A stretch of 64,000 nucleotides of DNA from CAVWCQ01 sp963753545 (GCA_963753545.1 CAVWCQ010000008.1:558001-622000); one strand, 5' to 3'; positions 25,740 to 34,150 are shown, counted from the stretch's first letter. Notes: generated by a model not told the origin, from the letters alone. Program-made: numbers and translations.

Positions 25740-25869
25740 GCCCCGGTGAACCGTACCGTTTCGATACGGCCCGGACCGGACAGGCGCGGACCTGCAAACA
25801 CATCCCCTGCGATGATGGCGGGTAGCCGTAACCAGCCGGATGGCGAGTCCTGACCGGAACCACCGGGGC
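25740..25869 (+). ncRNA. Candidate structured RNA of about 130 nt
   Basis: The ends form a perfect 9-bp stem GCCCCGGTG/CACCGGGGC. Inside it, hairpin CCGTA/TACGG (25751-25769) stands beside a long-range stem CCGGACAGG (25776-25784) with CCTGACCGG (25849-25857), and a further CAGG/CCTG hairpin nests within. Upstream DNA is AT-rich and promoter-like. It matches no RNA family that I can name; the strand is inferred only from the direction of the downstream genes. Confidence 0.45.
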
Positions 25870-25878
25870 AAATCTTTC

Positions 25879-25938
25879 CTCCCCTTTCCAGACTACGCTG
25901 GAGAGGGGAACCCGAACTTGTTCGGGCGGGGTGAGGTG
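25879..25938 (+). repeat. Element A copy, divergent
   Basis: Cccctttccagactacgctggagagggg, then cccgaacttgttcgggcgggg and gtgaggtgg. The second hairpin has different but still complementary arms (cccgaa/ttcggg). Confidence 0.75.
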
Positions 25939-26079
25939 GAGCTCAGACACGACAAGGAGGTGGCGGGGTTAGAAAATCGTTTGTGACCCCCCTCAAAAAA
26001 TAGTTCTCAGCCGATCACCACAGCGGTAGAAGTGATCAACTTCACAACATTTCTCGGCTGGCAGAGGGCTTCGAAAGGA

Positions 26080-26140
26080 GGGTAAATTGATCAAAAACAG
26101 GGGTAAATGCATCAAAAACAGGGTTAGTTGATCAAATGGG
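26080..26140 (+). repeat. Three iteron-like direct repeats
   Basis: Gggtaaattgatcaaaaaca, gggtaaatgcatcaaaaaca and gggttagttgatcaaatggg at 20-21-bp spacing, each centred on a TGATCA or TGCATCA. They lie just before the terminase cassette and could be protein-binding sites. Confidence 0.65.
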
Positions 26141-26168
26141 AGGGCAATAATTGAGGAAGGGTTGAGGT

Positions 26169-26739
26169 CTGCAAAAAGGAGATCGACTACCACTCGAACG
26201 GCGAGTATGCCGGGCAATCGCGTTGTTAGCGGCGGGATGGAAAGTAGAAGAGGTGGCGCAGGCGGTACAGGTTCGTTCCGCAACGGTTGAAGCATGGATG
26301 GCGGATGAGGATTTCGGGGTGCTGCTGCAATGTTTGAACGAATGGACTGCACATGAAAGACCAGCTTGCCCGGCTCAATCTCCTGATGCCGGAAGCTATC
26401 GAGACACTGCGGCGAGCCATGCGCGGCAGGAGTACGGCGCAGTCTGTCAAAGCAGCAATCAATATCCTGGATCGCTTAGAGCGAATGGCCGCCGCAACTG
26501 TGGCTTCGTCCGCCGAGCGCGAGCATGTCATCCGGGTGCAGTATGCCAGCCCTGACGGTCAACCTCTTTCAGCCCCATCCTGGTCAGAGCGAAATCCTGC
26601 GGAGCCCGGCGCGCTTCAAGGTGGTGGCCTGTGGTCGCCGCTTCGGGAAGACGGAGACGGGGAAGATTCTGCTGGTGGAACGGGCGCTGGCGGGCAAGAC
26701 GGTCTGGTGGATCAGCCCAACGTACCGCATGGCGGATGA
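26169..26739 (+). pseudogene. Terminase small-subunit-like helix-turn-helix protein, frame-broken
   Basis: Two overlapping frames look like one small phage protein. The first (from about 26169, no standard start; TTG at 26223) has a helix-turn-helix: RAIALLAAGWKVEEVAQAVQ then VRSATVEAWMADEDF. At about 26345 sense shifts to the next frame, KDQLARLNLLMPEAIETLRRAM and SAEREHVIRVQYASP. HTH followed by a helical oligomerisation region is the layout of TerS proteins, and terL begins just downstream at 26543, overlapping the 3' end. The frame break and lack of a clean start suggest decay or sequence error. The 3' part beyond about 26575 may be a shadow of terL. Confidence 0.45.
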
Positions 26740-27742
26740 CGTCTGGCGGAGCCTGAAAGTCATGCTCAACGGCGCGATCTATGACCGGGACGAAGCGATG
26801 CGGCGGCTGGAACTGCCCGGCGGTGGCGTGATCGCGGTGCGCAGCGGGCACGATCCCGACACCCTGCGCGGTGTGGGTCTCGATCTCGCCGTGATGGACG
26901 AAGCCGCCTATCTCTCCCCGGCCCTCTGGCAGGAAGTCGTCCGTCCCACCCTCGCGGATCGGCGTGGTGAGGCGCTGTTTCTCAGCACGCCGCGCGGCAG
27001 GAACTGGTTCTGGTTGCTCTGGATGTTGGGCCGGGATCGCGCCGAGTGGCAAAGCTGGCGTTTCCCGACCTCGGCCAATCCGCTGATCGCCCCCTCGGAG
27101 ATCGAGGCGGCGCGGCTGCTGCTCCCGGAGCGTATTTTCCGCGAGGAATATCTGGCGGAATTTCTCGACGGGGGCGGCGGCGTCTTCCGTCGGATCGAAA
27201 CGGCGGCGACGGCTCTGCCCGAATCCGGCCCGCTGCCCGGCGAGCGGATCGTCTTTGGCGTCGATTGGGGCCGCGACCGGGACTTTACGGCAGTCGCCGT
27301 TCTCTCCGTAGATCGGCGGCGTATGCTGGCTCTGGATCGCTTCAACGAGATCGGCTGGAGCTTGCAGCGCGGGCGGCTCAAGGCTCTGGCCGATCACTGG
27401 CAGCCGGAGCTGATCTGGGCGGAGGCGAACAGCATCGGCGGCCCGAACATCGAGGCGCTGGTCCAGGATGATGGTCTGCCCGTCGTACCCTTCACCATGA
27501 CCGCCAGCAGCAAGAGTCAGGTGATCGACGGCTTGTCCCTGGCCCTGGAACGCGGCGATCTGGTCGTCCTGGATGATCCCGTGCTGCGTGGCGAATTGGG
27601 CGCGTATCGCTTGGAGCGTCTGCCCAGCGGATCGTATCGCTACGGCGCGCCGGAAGGCTTGCACGACGATACCGTCATCGCCCTGGCCCTGGCCTGGCAC
27701 GGCGTCCAGGAAGGGTCCGGCCCGCACATCAGCTTCATCTGA
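26543..27742 (+). CDS. terL: Phage terminase large subunit
   Basis: 399 residues from the ATG at 26543 (an ATG at 26525 is also in frame). The ATPase domain has Walker A GRRFGKTE at about 30 and Walker B LAVMDEAAYL at about 115, followed by the coupling motif LFLSTPRGRNWF. The RNase H-like nuclease domain keeps its acidic residues: FGVDWGRDRDFT (about 235), LIWAEANSIGG (about 285) and the terminal HDDTVIALALA (about 375). All motor and nuclease residues are intact. TerL packages DNA into phage heads by docking on the portal. The stop is TGA, so TGA is a normal stop for this cassette. Confidence 0.9.
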   Translation: MPALTVNLFQPHPGQSEILRSPARFKVVACGRRFGKTETGKILLVERALAGKTVWWISPTYRMADDVWRSLKVMLNGAIYDRDEAMRRLELPGGGVIAVRSGHDPDTLRGVGLDLAVMDEAAYLSPALWQEVVRPTLADRRGEALFLSTPRGRNWFWLLWMLGRDRAEWQSWRFPTSANPLIAPSEIEAARLLLPERIFREEYLAEFLDGGGGVFRRIETAATALPESGPLPGERIVFGVDWGRDRDFTAVAVLSVDRRRMLALDRFNEIGWSLQRGRLKALADHWQPELIWAEANSIGGPNIEALVQDDGLPVVPFTMTASSKSQVIDGLSLALERGDLVVLDDPVLRGELGAYRLERLPSGSYRYGAPEGLHDDTVIALALAWHGVQEGSGPHISFI

Positions 27743-27761
27743 TCGCCCATCTATTCACAAT

Positions 27762-27786
27762 CCGTAGGGGCGCTGCTTGCCGCGCC
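27762..27786 (+). repeat. Element B copy
   Basis: Gtaggggcgctgcttgccgcgccc between terL and portal genes. Confidence 0.7.
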
Positions 27787-27824
27787 CTTTTCTCTCTTGT
27801 TTCTCTCTTGTTTTCCTTGGTTTT

Positions 27825-27935
27825 TTCTTTGCGTTCTCCGCGCTCTCCGCGGTGAAATTGTTTTTCTCTCTTGTTTTTTTTGCTTTTCCTTTGCTTTTCT
27901 CATCGTTCTCCGCGCTCTCCGCGGTGAACCCTGCT
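27825..27935 (-). repeat. Two element C units between terL and portal
   Basis: Tctttgcgttctccgcgctctccgcggtgaaatt and a second copy ending gcgctctccgcggtgaac, 15 bases before the portal ribosome site. Confidence 0.8.
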
Positions 27936-27947
27936 CTTGGAGGTTCT

Positions 27948-29273
27948 ATGGTTACTCTGCTTGAACGCACGCTGCGCCGCGCCGGATTCGTGAAATTCCG
28001 CCCCGCCAGCGTGATCCATCGTTTCGAGTCCGGCCTGTTGTCCGCCCCCGTCGAAGTCGCCCCGGAGATCACCGAGGCGAGCAAATATGCGGGCGTCTAC
28101 GCGGGCAGCCCCTGGGTCTATGTCGCCGTGAACCGCATCGCGGAAGCGGCAGCCCTTGTTCCCTTCCACGTCTATTCGCGCTCTGTAGGGGCGTATGGCA
28201 ATACGCCCTCTCTCAATACCCCCTCTGGCGACATGCCCTCTGGCAATACGCCCTCTCCCAATCCGCCCGGCGATCTCGCCCTCCCCGATCACCCCTTCGA
28301 GCGCCTCTTGTCTCGCCCCAACCCGCTCATGAGCCGCTTCGAACTGATCGAGCAGACCGTCGGCTGCCTGGAAATTCACGGCAACGCCTACTGGTTCCTC
28401 GCTGGGGAACCGGGCGGCGCGCCCCGCGAACTCTGGCCCCTCCGCCCGGACCGCATCAGCATCGTCCCCGATCCGCTGCGCGGTGTGCGCGGGTATATCT
28501 ACGAGGTGGACGGGCGGCGTATCCCGCTCGAAGCGTCGGAAGTCGTCCATTTCCGCCGCTGGCATCCCGCCAATGATTATTACGGACTCAGCGCGCTCGA
28601 AGCCGCCCGCCTTGCCGTCGAGACGGATCGCTCAATGGCGGACTGAAATCGCCGTTATTTTGGCGAGGGCATGGCGGTCCCGGCGGGGATTGTCTCCATC
28701 AAAGAGCGTGTGACGGATGCCGACTACGAGCGCCTGAAACGTGAATGGCGCACAGCCTACGGGGGCCGCGAACGCAAAACGGCCTTTCTGCGCGGCGCGT
28801 CGGTGGAGTGGCACAACGTCGGTTTGAGCCAGAACGACATGGATTTTCTGAATGCGCGCCGCTTCAACCGCGAGGAAATCTTCCAGGTATTTGGCATCCC
28901 CGTTGGAATGTTCAGCGAGAACGCGACGGAGGCCAACGCCCTGGTCGGGGAGCGTATCTTCATCGAACGGACCCTTTGGCCCAAATTGGTCCGTATCGCG
29001 GAGAAGATCAGCACGGACCTGCTGCCCTTTTATGCCGGGAATCTGGCTGGGCGCTTCGAGGATATCCGCCCCCAGGATCGCCGCCTCGCCCTGGACGAGA
29101 TCGGCGCGGCGCGTGGCATCCTGACCGTAGACGAGATTCGCGCTCGCTACTTCGGCCTCGGCCCCCTCCCCGCCGATCCAGCACCCACCCCAATTGTCTC
29201 GTCCGCTGACCTGTCTGCTCTCCCACCCGCAGACGAGTCCCCTTCCTCAAACTCGCCCGCCAACAATCTGTAG
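27948..29273 (+). pseudogene. HK97-type phage portal protein with in-frame TGA
   Basis: TTGGAGG precedes the ATG at 27948. The N-terminal part has the portal features YAGSPWVYVAVNRIAEAAALVPFHVY, FERLLSRPNPLMSRFELIEQTV, HGNAYWFLAG and LSALEAARLAVETDRSMAD. A TGA at 28644-28646 interrupts the frame, and the same frame continues without shift as NRRYFGEGMAVPAGIVSIKE, RRFNREEIFQVFGIPVGMFSE and so on to TAG at 29273. In portal proteins a Trp is expected at this place, so TGG to TGA is the simplest change. About 30 residues near 83-112 (TPS/NTPS repeats) come from an in-frame insertion of element B-type sequence. The portal forms the dodecameric DNA gate of the head. No capsid, protease or tail gene follows. 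Confidence 0.8.
28185..28270 (+). repeat. Element B-type repeat inside the portal gene
   Basis: Gtaggggcgtatggcaatacgccc followed by degenerate copies of tctggcaatacgccc; it adds in-frame Asn-Thr-Pro-Ser units to the portal protein. Confidence 0.7.
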
Positions 29274-29275
29274 GC

Positions 29276-29591
29276 TGCTCGACAGATTTTTGTCGCTTGC
29301 CGCGCCCATTTTTGCCCCTCTCCAGCTAGGCATGCGCAGCATGCACCTGGAGAGGGGAGGCTCAGCCGCTTTTGATGAGCCGTGGTGAAGTGTGCGCCCG
29401 CTATCCACAACGTCTATTTCTTATCTTGACGCATTGGGCGCTGCTCGACAGATTTTTGTCGCTTGCCGCGCCCTTTTTTGCCCTACCCTTCTTTCTCCCC
29501 TCCCCGGCTTCACGCTCGCCGTAAATGACATTTCCCCCGATTGAGCTATAATTCCTCCCGTGCGTTTCACCCCACAAGGAGGAATCCCACC
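29276..29591. other. Intergenic gap of elements A and B
   Basis: Direct repeat gctgctcgacagatttttgtcgcttgccgcgccc occurs at 29275 and 29438; element A lies between. No gene. The promoter of the amidohydrolase probably lies at 29540-29575. Confidence 0.6.
29315..29421 (+). repeat. Element A copy
   Basis: Gcccctctccagctaggcatgcgcagcatgcacctggagagggg with nested gcatgc/gcatgc, ctcagccgcttttgatgag, ccgtggtgaagtg and the tail cacaacgtctatttct. Confidence 0.8.
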
Positions 29592-30642
29592 ATGAAACCA
29601 ATCGCTTTGGTCGTGCTGGTTGCCCTGTTTTTTGCCTTGTTCCCCGCCCATGCCCAGGATGATGATCTCGCGTCCTGTGTCGCTCTGATCGACTCCATCC
29701 GCGCCAACCCCAACTCCACCCTCTCTCTGCCGGAACGCTACCGCGATCTGCGCCTGATCGACACCCACAACCACGACTCCTATCAGGTCAACCGCGTGAT
29801 CGATGGCTGGGACGCGCTGTATGTCGATCAAACGGTGATCTTTGGGTCCATCTCCGAACCCCATGCCGTCAGGACCGATTTGCAGGGGATGGGAGCTTAC
29901 ATTCAGCATCCGGATCGCGTCTTCCCTTTTTTCGCGGCAGTGGATACCTATGGTGAAAATGGGGTCGAGCAGGCCCAGGCCAACCTGGAACTGGGATACT
30001 ACGGCATCGGTGAGATCGTCGGCGCATCAAGCTACTCGCCCGTGACCTCAAATCTCGCCTGGAAAGCCGAACCATCCCAACGACGGCAACCTGCCCGCCA
30101 TCTACGATCTCGCCGCCCAATACGGCGTTCCTGTCCTGCTCCACCTCGATCCCCCCAATGGCTACCCGATCCAGATGCTGGAAGCAGCGTTAGACGAGCA
30201 TCCCGATACGATTCTGATTTTCGGCCACGCCAACGCCTACAATTCGCCTGCGAACATTGCGCCGCTCCTCGCCGCGCATCCGAATCTCTATATAGACTTC
30301 TTCGCTGGCTTCACCGTCTACAACGCGGGCAGCACAAACACCCTGGCGGATTTCGTTCCTCTGATCGAGCAGTATCCCACCCGCTTTTTGGTCAGCACGG
30401 ATTCTGGCTTCGCGGTCGGTTACGACAATGCCATCCGGGCGATCTACGACCTGATCGATCTGCTCACGCCCGAAACAGCCTGCCGTGTCGCGCACCAGAA
30501 TATCCTGGACATCTTTTATGCCCAGCCCGCGACCGCTTGGCAGTTGGAACAGATCGCGGCGCTCTCCGCTGAGACTCCGCCACCTGATCTGAACAAGCAG
30601 GCCGCCTTTGATCTGCTCTTCCAGTTACAGCCGGAGAACTAG
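29592..30642 (+). CDS. Exported amidohydrolase-family protein (one frame break)
   Basis: AAGGAGGAATCCCACC precedes the ATG at 29592. Residues 1-19 are a signal peptide (IALVVLVALFFALFPAHAQ). The mature protein is a TIM-barrel metal hydrolase of the TatD/amidohydrolase_2 type: LIDTHNHDSYQ gives the HxH metal motif, YGVPVLLHLD and ILIFGHANAY give the next two His, and FLVSTDSG the final Asp. The first frame derails at about 30075 (AEPSQRRQ...), and the next frame continues HPNDGNLPAIYDLAAQYGVPV to TAG at 30642; an extra C in a CC run explains it. The substrate is unknown. The C-terminal LTPETACRVAHQNILDIF is typical of the family. Confidence 0.8.
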
Positions 30643-30698
30643 AACTCCCGATTGTTGCTATATTTGACTTATTCAGATAGCGATGCCGGAGGGGTAAC

Positions 30699-31358
30699 AT
30701 GGATGTGGGACAGGCAAAACAGACCGTCAAGACATGGCTGCATTCCAATCTCGATCACTATCCGGGCTTGATCGGCGCTCACCTCGTAGGAAGCATTACC
30801 AGTCTGCTCGATGAAGCGCCCTATCCCGACTACAAAGATGTCGATGTGCTTCTCATTTTTGAGGATGGAAGCCCGGCGCTTCAACCCGCCAATCCCTTCG
30901 AAGCCAACCTGGAACTATCTGTCGGCGGGCTGATGCTCGAAGGCGGCCTCAAACCGAAATCCGGCTATGCTTCAGCCGAAGCCGTCCTGACCAATCCCGA
31001 GATCGCCTATCACCTGACCCGCAACTCGATCCTCTACGATCCGCAGGGCTTCCTCTGCGACTTGCAGCCCGCCGTCCAGCAGGAATATCCGCGCCGCCCC
31101 TGGGTCAAAGCCCGCTGTGCCTTTGAACGCTACGGTCTCGATGGCGTCCTGAATATGCTTCCGGCTGTCCAGCAGCAGCCAAACAGCGCGGTTTGGGAAT
31201 GGATGCTGTTGGGCTACACCTCAACCTTTCTCACGGCGCTCATGTGTGTTGCAACTCTCCAGGCTCCCACCACAGGCAGTACATCCCACACGAAGCTGCA
31301 AAGCATCCTGTCCGAATACAATCGCCATGACTTATACGAGTCCCTGCTGATCTCTTAG
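30699..31358 (+). CDS. Nucleotidyltransferase-fold protein
   Basis: 219 residues. The N-terminal part has the minimal nucleotidyltransferase signature: HLVGSITSLLDEAPYPDYKDVDVLLIFED, with Gly-Ser at about 31 and the DVDV acidic pair at about 48. The rest is helical (AEAVLTNPEIAYHLTRNSILYDP, EWMLLGYTSTFLTALM). MNT-like proteins of this type may transfer nucleotides to antibiotics or proteins; which one cannot be told. The ribosome site is GGAGGGGTAAC. The next gene starts 11 bases after the stop, so the two are probably an operon. Confidence 0.65.
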   Translation: MDVGQAKQTVKTWLHSNLDHYPGLIGAHLVGSITSLLDEAPYPDYKDVDVLLIFEDGSPALQPANPFEANLELSVGGLMLEGGLKPKSGYASAEAVLTNPEIAYHLTRNSILYDPQGFLCDLQPAVQQEYPRRPWVKARCAFERYGLDGVLNMLPAVQQQPNSAVWEWMLLGYTSTFLTALMCVATLQAPTTGSTSHTKLQSILSEYNRHDLYESLLIS

Positions 31359-31369
31359 GACTCAGCGCC

Positions 31370-31771
31370 ATGACCCCTGAACAGGCATCCCACCTGTTAG
31401 CCGAAGCCACCACAGCGTTTGATGCGGCAGTTCAGGTCAAAAAAACGCCCATGCCATTTGGACATAAGATCCGTGCCCATCTGCGGCCCTATTTTGTGGG
31501 ATCGTGCCGTGCGATGTTGGAAGATGGGTTTTATCGGGAGGCGGGTATCTGGGCAACACCGTTTTACATCGCTTCATGCAATACGATGCTCGCCGATGGG
31601 CCAGACGACATGAAACCCGTCTACGCGCAGAAGCTCGATGTCTTTATGAGGACGTATGGCATGGCTACTCTCGACTCAGATGCACTCTGGGCGCAAGCGG
31701 CTTCCATATATGACGACTACTTCGCCCTTGCCGACCAGATCGTAGACGGCAACCCCGCCATCGTGGATTGA
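31370..31771 (+). CDS. Helical hypothetical protein, partner of the gene at 30699
   Basis: 133 residues, predicted largely alpha-helical: EQASHLLAEATTAFDAAVQV, AHLRPYFVGSCRAMLEDGFYREAGIWA, DALWAQAASIYDDYFALADQIV. The spacing to the nucleotidyltransferase-like gene is 11 bases, the usual layout for nucleotidyltransferase/helical-partner pairs (MNT-HEPN-like). However, no HEPN RxxxxH motif is present, so it is not called a toxin. The last 94 bases of the gene are repeated 163 bases downstream. Confidence 0.6.
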   Translation: MTPEQASHLLAEATTAFDAAVQVKKTPMPFGHKIRAHLRPYFVGSCRAMLEDGFYREAGIWATPFYIASCNTMLADGPDDMKPVYAQKLDVFMRTYGMATLDSDALWAQAASIYDDYFALADQIVDGNPAIVD

Positions 31772-31958
31772 CATCAGCCGCCATGCCCCTCTCTAGCTAG
31801 GCATTCATCGCAACGAAGTTGCGCCAGCATGCACCTGGAGAGATGCACTCTGGGCGCAAGCGGCTTCCATATATGACGACTACTTCGCTCTGGCCGATCA
31901 GATCGTAGACGGCAACCCCGCCATCGTGGATTGACATGAGCCGCGATGCCCCTCTCTA
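31678..31958 (+). repeat. 163-bp direct duplication of the gene tail plus element A fragment
   Basis: Sequence from agatgcactctggg through gtggattgacat occurs at 31678 and again at 31841. Copies differ at three places in the coding part, all third codon positions (GCC CTT GCC GAC versus GCT CTG GCC GAT). Confidence 0.9.
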
Positions 31959-32038
31959 GCGAAGTCTGGAGAGGGGCAAGCTCAGCGCCGCTTTTTGCGC
32001 TGAGCCGGGGTGAGGTGTGCGCCCGCGCTCCACAACGC
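31948..32038 (+). repeat. Element A copy
   Basis: Cccctctctagcgaagtctggagagggg, ctcagcgccgctttttgcgctgag, ccggggtgaggtg, tail cacaacgcc. A damaged copy lies at 31789-31840 within the duplication. Confidence 0.85.
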
Positions 32039-32069
32039 CCCTCTCAACGCGAACCGTTGGCGAAGCTTC

Positions 32070-33038
32070 TTACTTCGGCAGTCCTTCAAAATCCGCGAAT
32101 TGATCGTTACTGGTTTCGCTCGCTGAAAGCCGGGTCGTAGTCCCATCAGCCAATCGATAGGCATAGACCTGGTACGTTCCCGTCTCATCCGAATCATAGA
32201 CAAGCAGGCTTTCATCCCGGTTCCAGGCAGGATACTCCTGGACGCTCAAATTGTCGGGCGTGATCTGCACCTGATCGGCGATTCTGAGCCGCTCCACATC
32301 GAACTCCGCGACACAGATCACCGCGTCATTGTAGCTCGGGATATCATGGTCCTGATCGAGCATGTAAGCCACTTTGGTCTCACTCGGCGAGACGCAAAGT
32401 TTATGCCAGTAGAGGGAAGTGGGCCGCTCGATCTCCTCATACCGCCCGACCTTTCCAGCGTCGGGTGTCAGCAGGAAGGATTGAAAAGTCGTCCCCTCTA
32501 TGCGGTCCACAAAAATGCGCCCATCTTTCAAAACACTGTTCGCCCATTCGTAACCCGCAAAATCGGGATCGGAGAGCAGTTCCTCATCCCCGGTTGAAGC
32601 CCCCGGAGACGTCCAATAAATCTGGTTGCGGGAGTCGCCGCTTGTCGAGAAGCGGTTAAACACAATCCGGTTGGATCCATCCCGCGTCCAGGTTGGGTTA
32701 AAATTGGGAACCTCTGCCGTAGTCAACTCGCGGAACCCCGACCCATCGGCATTGATCACACAGATTTTGGCCCGCCAGTCTTTAAAATCCGCTCCGTACT
32801 CCGTTGCCCGGAAAAACGTCAACATACTCCCATCCGGTGACCACGAGGGCTTAAAGTCGTTGCTGCTGTTGGTCAGTTTAACAGCGGGCCGGTTGGCGGA
32901 ATGGATCGTGATATTCAGGTTCGACGAACTGGCCCAGCGTTCCGCCTGCACCGGCTGGACCAGCGCATCCCGCCCAACCACCATGCTCGCTGCGCCCAGT
33001 GCAGCCGATTTGAGAAAGTCGCGTCTTGAGAGCGGCAT
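32070..33038 (-). CDS. Tat-exported beta-propeller (TolB-like) protein
   Basis: 322 residues. The start at 33038 gives a twin-arginine signal SRRDFLKSAALGAASMVVG. The mature part has repeated propeller blades with the TolB/DPP signature: FKPSWSPDGSMLTFF, FNPTWTRDGSNRIVFN, YPAWNRDESLLVYDS. Such proteins bind partners or ligands in the envelope; no catalytic residues are recognisable. The start codon lies six bases after the stop of the DUF362 gene, whose last codons contain the GGAG, so the two are translationally coupled. A longer upstream reading to 33200 is discarded because it overlaps that gene and lacks the signal. Confidence 0.8.
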   Translation of the reverse strand: MPLSRRDFLKSAALGAASMVVGRDALVQPVQAERWASSSNLNITIHSANRPAVKLTNSSNDFKPSWSPDGSMLTFFRATEYGADFKDWRAKICVINADGSGFRELTTAEVPNFNPTWTRDGSNRIVFNRFSTSGDSRNQIYWTSPGASTGDEELLSDPDFAGYEWANSVLKDGRIFVDRIEGTTFQSFLLTPDAGKVGRYEEIERPTSLYWHKLCVSPSETKVAYMLDQDHDIPSYNDAVICVAEFDVERLRIADQVQITPDNLSVQEYPAWNRDESLLVYDSDETGTYQVYAYRLADGTTTRLSASETSNDQFADFEGLPK

Positions 33039-33043
33039 GTAGG

Positions 33044-34150
33044 TTATAACTCCAATTCCTTGTTGCCAAAGAACGGGCTGACCTGTTTCCAGGGCGTTAC
33101 ATTGGGTTTCTCGAAGGGGCGCTGCACATCGGCAATAGCGAGGCCGCGCACGTCGATATCTTCGAGACTGGTGGGAGTCATCCCGGCGCGAATGGCCCAT
33201 TCGAAAGTGGGAATTTCATCCAGGCCAAAACCCATGACCGTCGCCGCGACCATATCGGTTGCCAGCGGAGTCGTTCCGGCGATGATCAGGTTCATATCGA
33301 CCATCCGCGTATTCGCTCCGTATGAGGGACCATCCCCTTCCATCGCGACAAGGGCGTCAATCACCGTCAGGCCCATTTTGTTGGCGCGGACCATATCAAC
33401 AATCTCGATGGCGATACCGACATCGGCATATTCCGCGCCGAGATCGTGGACGTAGCTGCGCACGGTCCCATATTCACTGCCGGGGTAGAGGCCGATCACA
33501 TTTTTCATGCCGAGGGTGACGGTTGCCAGGGTGTGCGTCTTCATGCGCGGGACGGAGACCAGCAGATCGATCTCGGTCAGGGAGTGATGGAGTTTGATCG
33601 GATTGAACGCATAGGCATCCGGGACGGTCACTTCGACCAATTCGCCGGTATGCAGGTTGACCAGGGGGATTTCCAGATCGTCAGCGAGATTGGTATAGCC
33701 CAACTGATCAAAGACATACTGCTGCATGCGATCCAGCAGCTCGACATCGTGGGTGCGGTAAACGACGCCGCTAACGACATTAAAGCCCGGCCCGGCTGCC
33801 GCTGATCCCTCTCCGATGCAGACCTCTTTGCCCGCCGCCTTCATCATCTCAGCCAGCGCGCGTACCACAGCGGGATCGGTGGTGTCGGTGAAGACGTTGC
33901 TCACCAGATTCGGTTTGAGCATGATCGATGTTTTGCCGCTGGTGACGGTATCGATGCCGCCCAGCAGATCGACAGCTTCCTGAACGGCCCGCGCTGTATC
34001 ACCGTGCTCGCGGCGAACGATGCTCACGGCGGGTTTTTCTGCGCTCGATGCGGCGGCGGATAGGGATTGGAAGCGGGCGAGGGGGGTCATGGCGGCGGCA
34101 GCAGTGAGCACCTCCAGGCGGCGCAGGAACTCACGTCTTGTTAGGGTCAT
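33044..34150 (-). CDS. Tat-exported DUF362-family protein
   Basis: 368 residues from the ATG at 34150, with AGAAGGAGAG upstream. Residues 1-35 carry a twin-arginine signal (TRREFLRRLEVLTAAAAMTPLA). The remainder is a DUF362 domain: ISIMLKPNLVSN-like opening (SIMLKPNLVSNVFTDTTDP), VCIGEGSAAAGPG, LVSVPRMKTHTLATVTLGMKNVIGLYPG and VIDALVAMEGDGPSYG. The family is often linked to Fe-S ferredoxin partners, but no cysteine cluster is present here. Function uncertain. It is the first gene of a two-gene unit with the Tat propeller protein; both use the twin-arginine route, which suggests they fold or load a cofactor before export. Confidence 0.85.
   Translation of the reverse strand: MTLTRREFLRRLEVLTAAAAMTPLARFQSLSAAASSAEKPAVSIVRREHGDTARAVQEAVDLLGGIDTVTSGKTSIMLKPNLVSNVFTDTTDPAVVRALAEMMKAAGKEVCIGEGSAAAGPGFNVVSGVVYRTHDVELLDRMQQYVFDQLGYTNLADDLEIPLVNLHTGELVEVTVPDAYAFNPIKLHHSLTEIDLLVSVPRMKTHTLATVTLGMKNVIGLYPGSEYGTVRSYVHDLGAEYADVGIAIEIVDMVRANKMGLTVIDALVAMEGDGPSYGANTRMVDMNLIIAGTTPLATDMVAATVMGFGLDEIPTFEWAIRAGMTPTSLEDIDVRGLAIADVQRPFEKPNVTPWKQVSPFFGNKELEL

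Larger units (their letters stand above)
25608..26168. other. Intergenic gap before the phage-like cassette
   Basis: No gene seen. In order: a near-palindrome cttaaagttcaactttaaag at 25681, a candidate structured RNA at 25740-25869, a divergent element A at 25879-25938, and three iteron-like repeats at 26080-26140. Confidence 0.65.

Noticed and set aside
25740..25869. Cobalamin riboswitch
   Set aside because: A CAGG...CCTGC segment resembles the B12 box, but the other conserved blocks are missing and no B12-related gene follows.
28644..28646. UGA recoded as Trp throughout the phage cassette
   Set aside because: terL in the same cassette uses TGG for Trp and ends with TGA, so a general code change does not fit.
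31370..31771. HEPN toxin partnered with a nucleotidyltransferase antitoxin
   Set aside because: Gene spacing fits, but the RxxxxH motif of HEPN RNases is absent.
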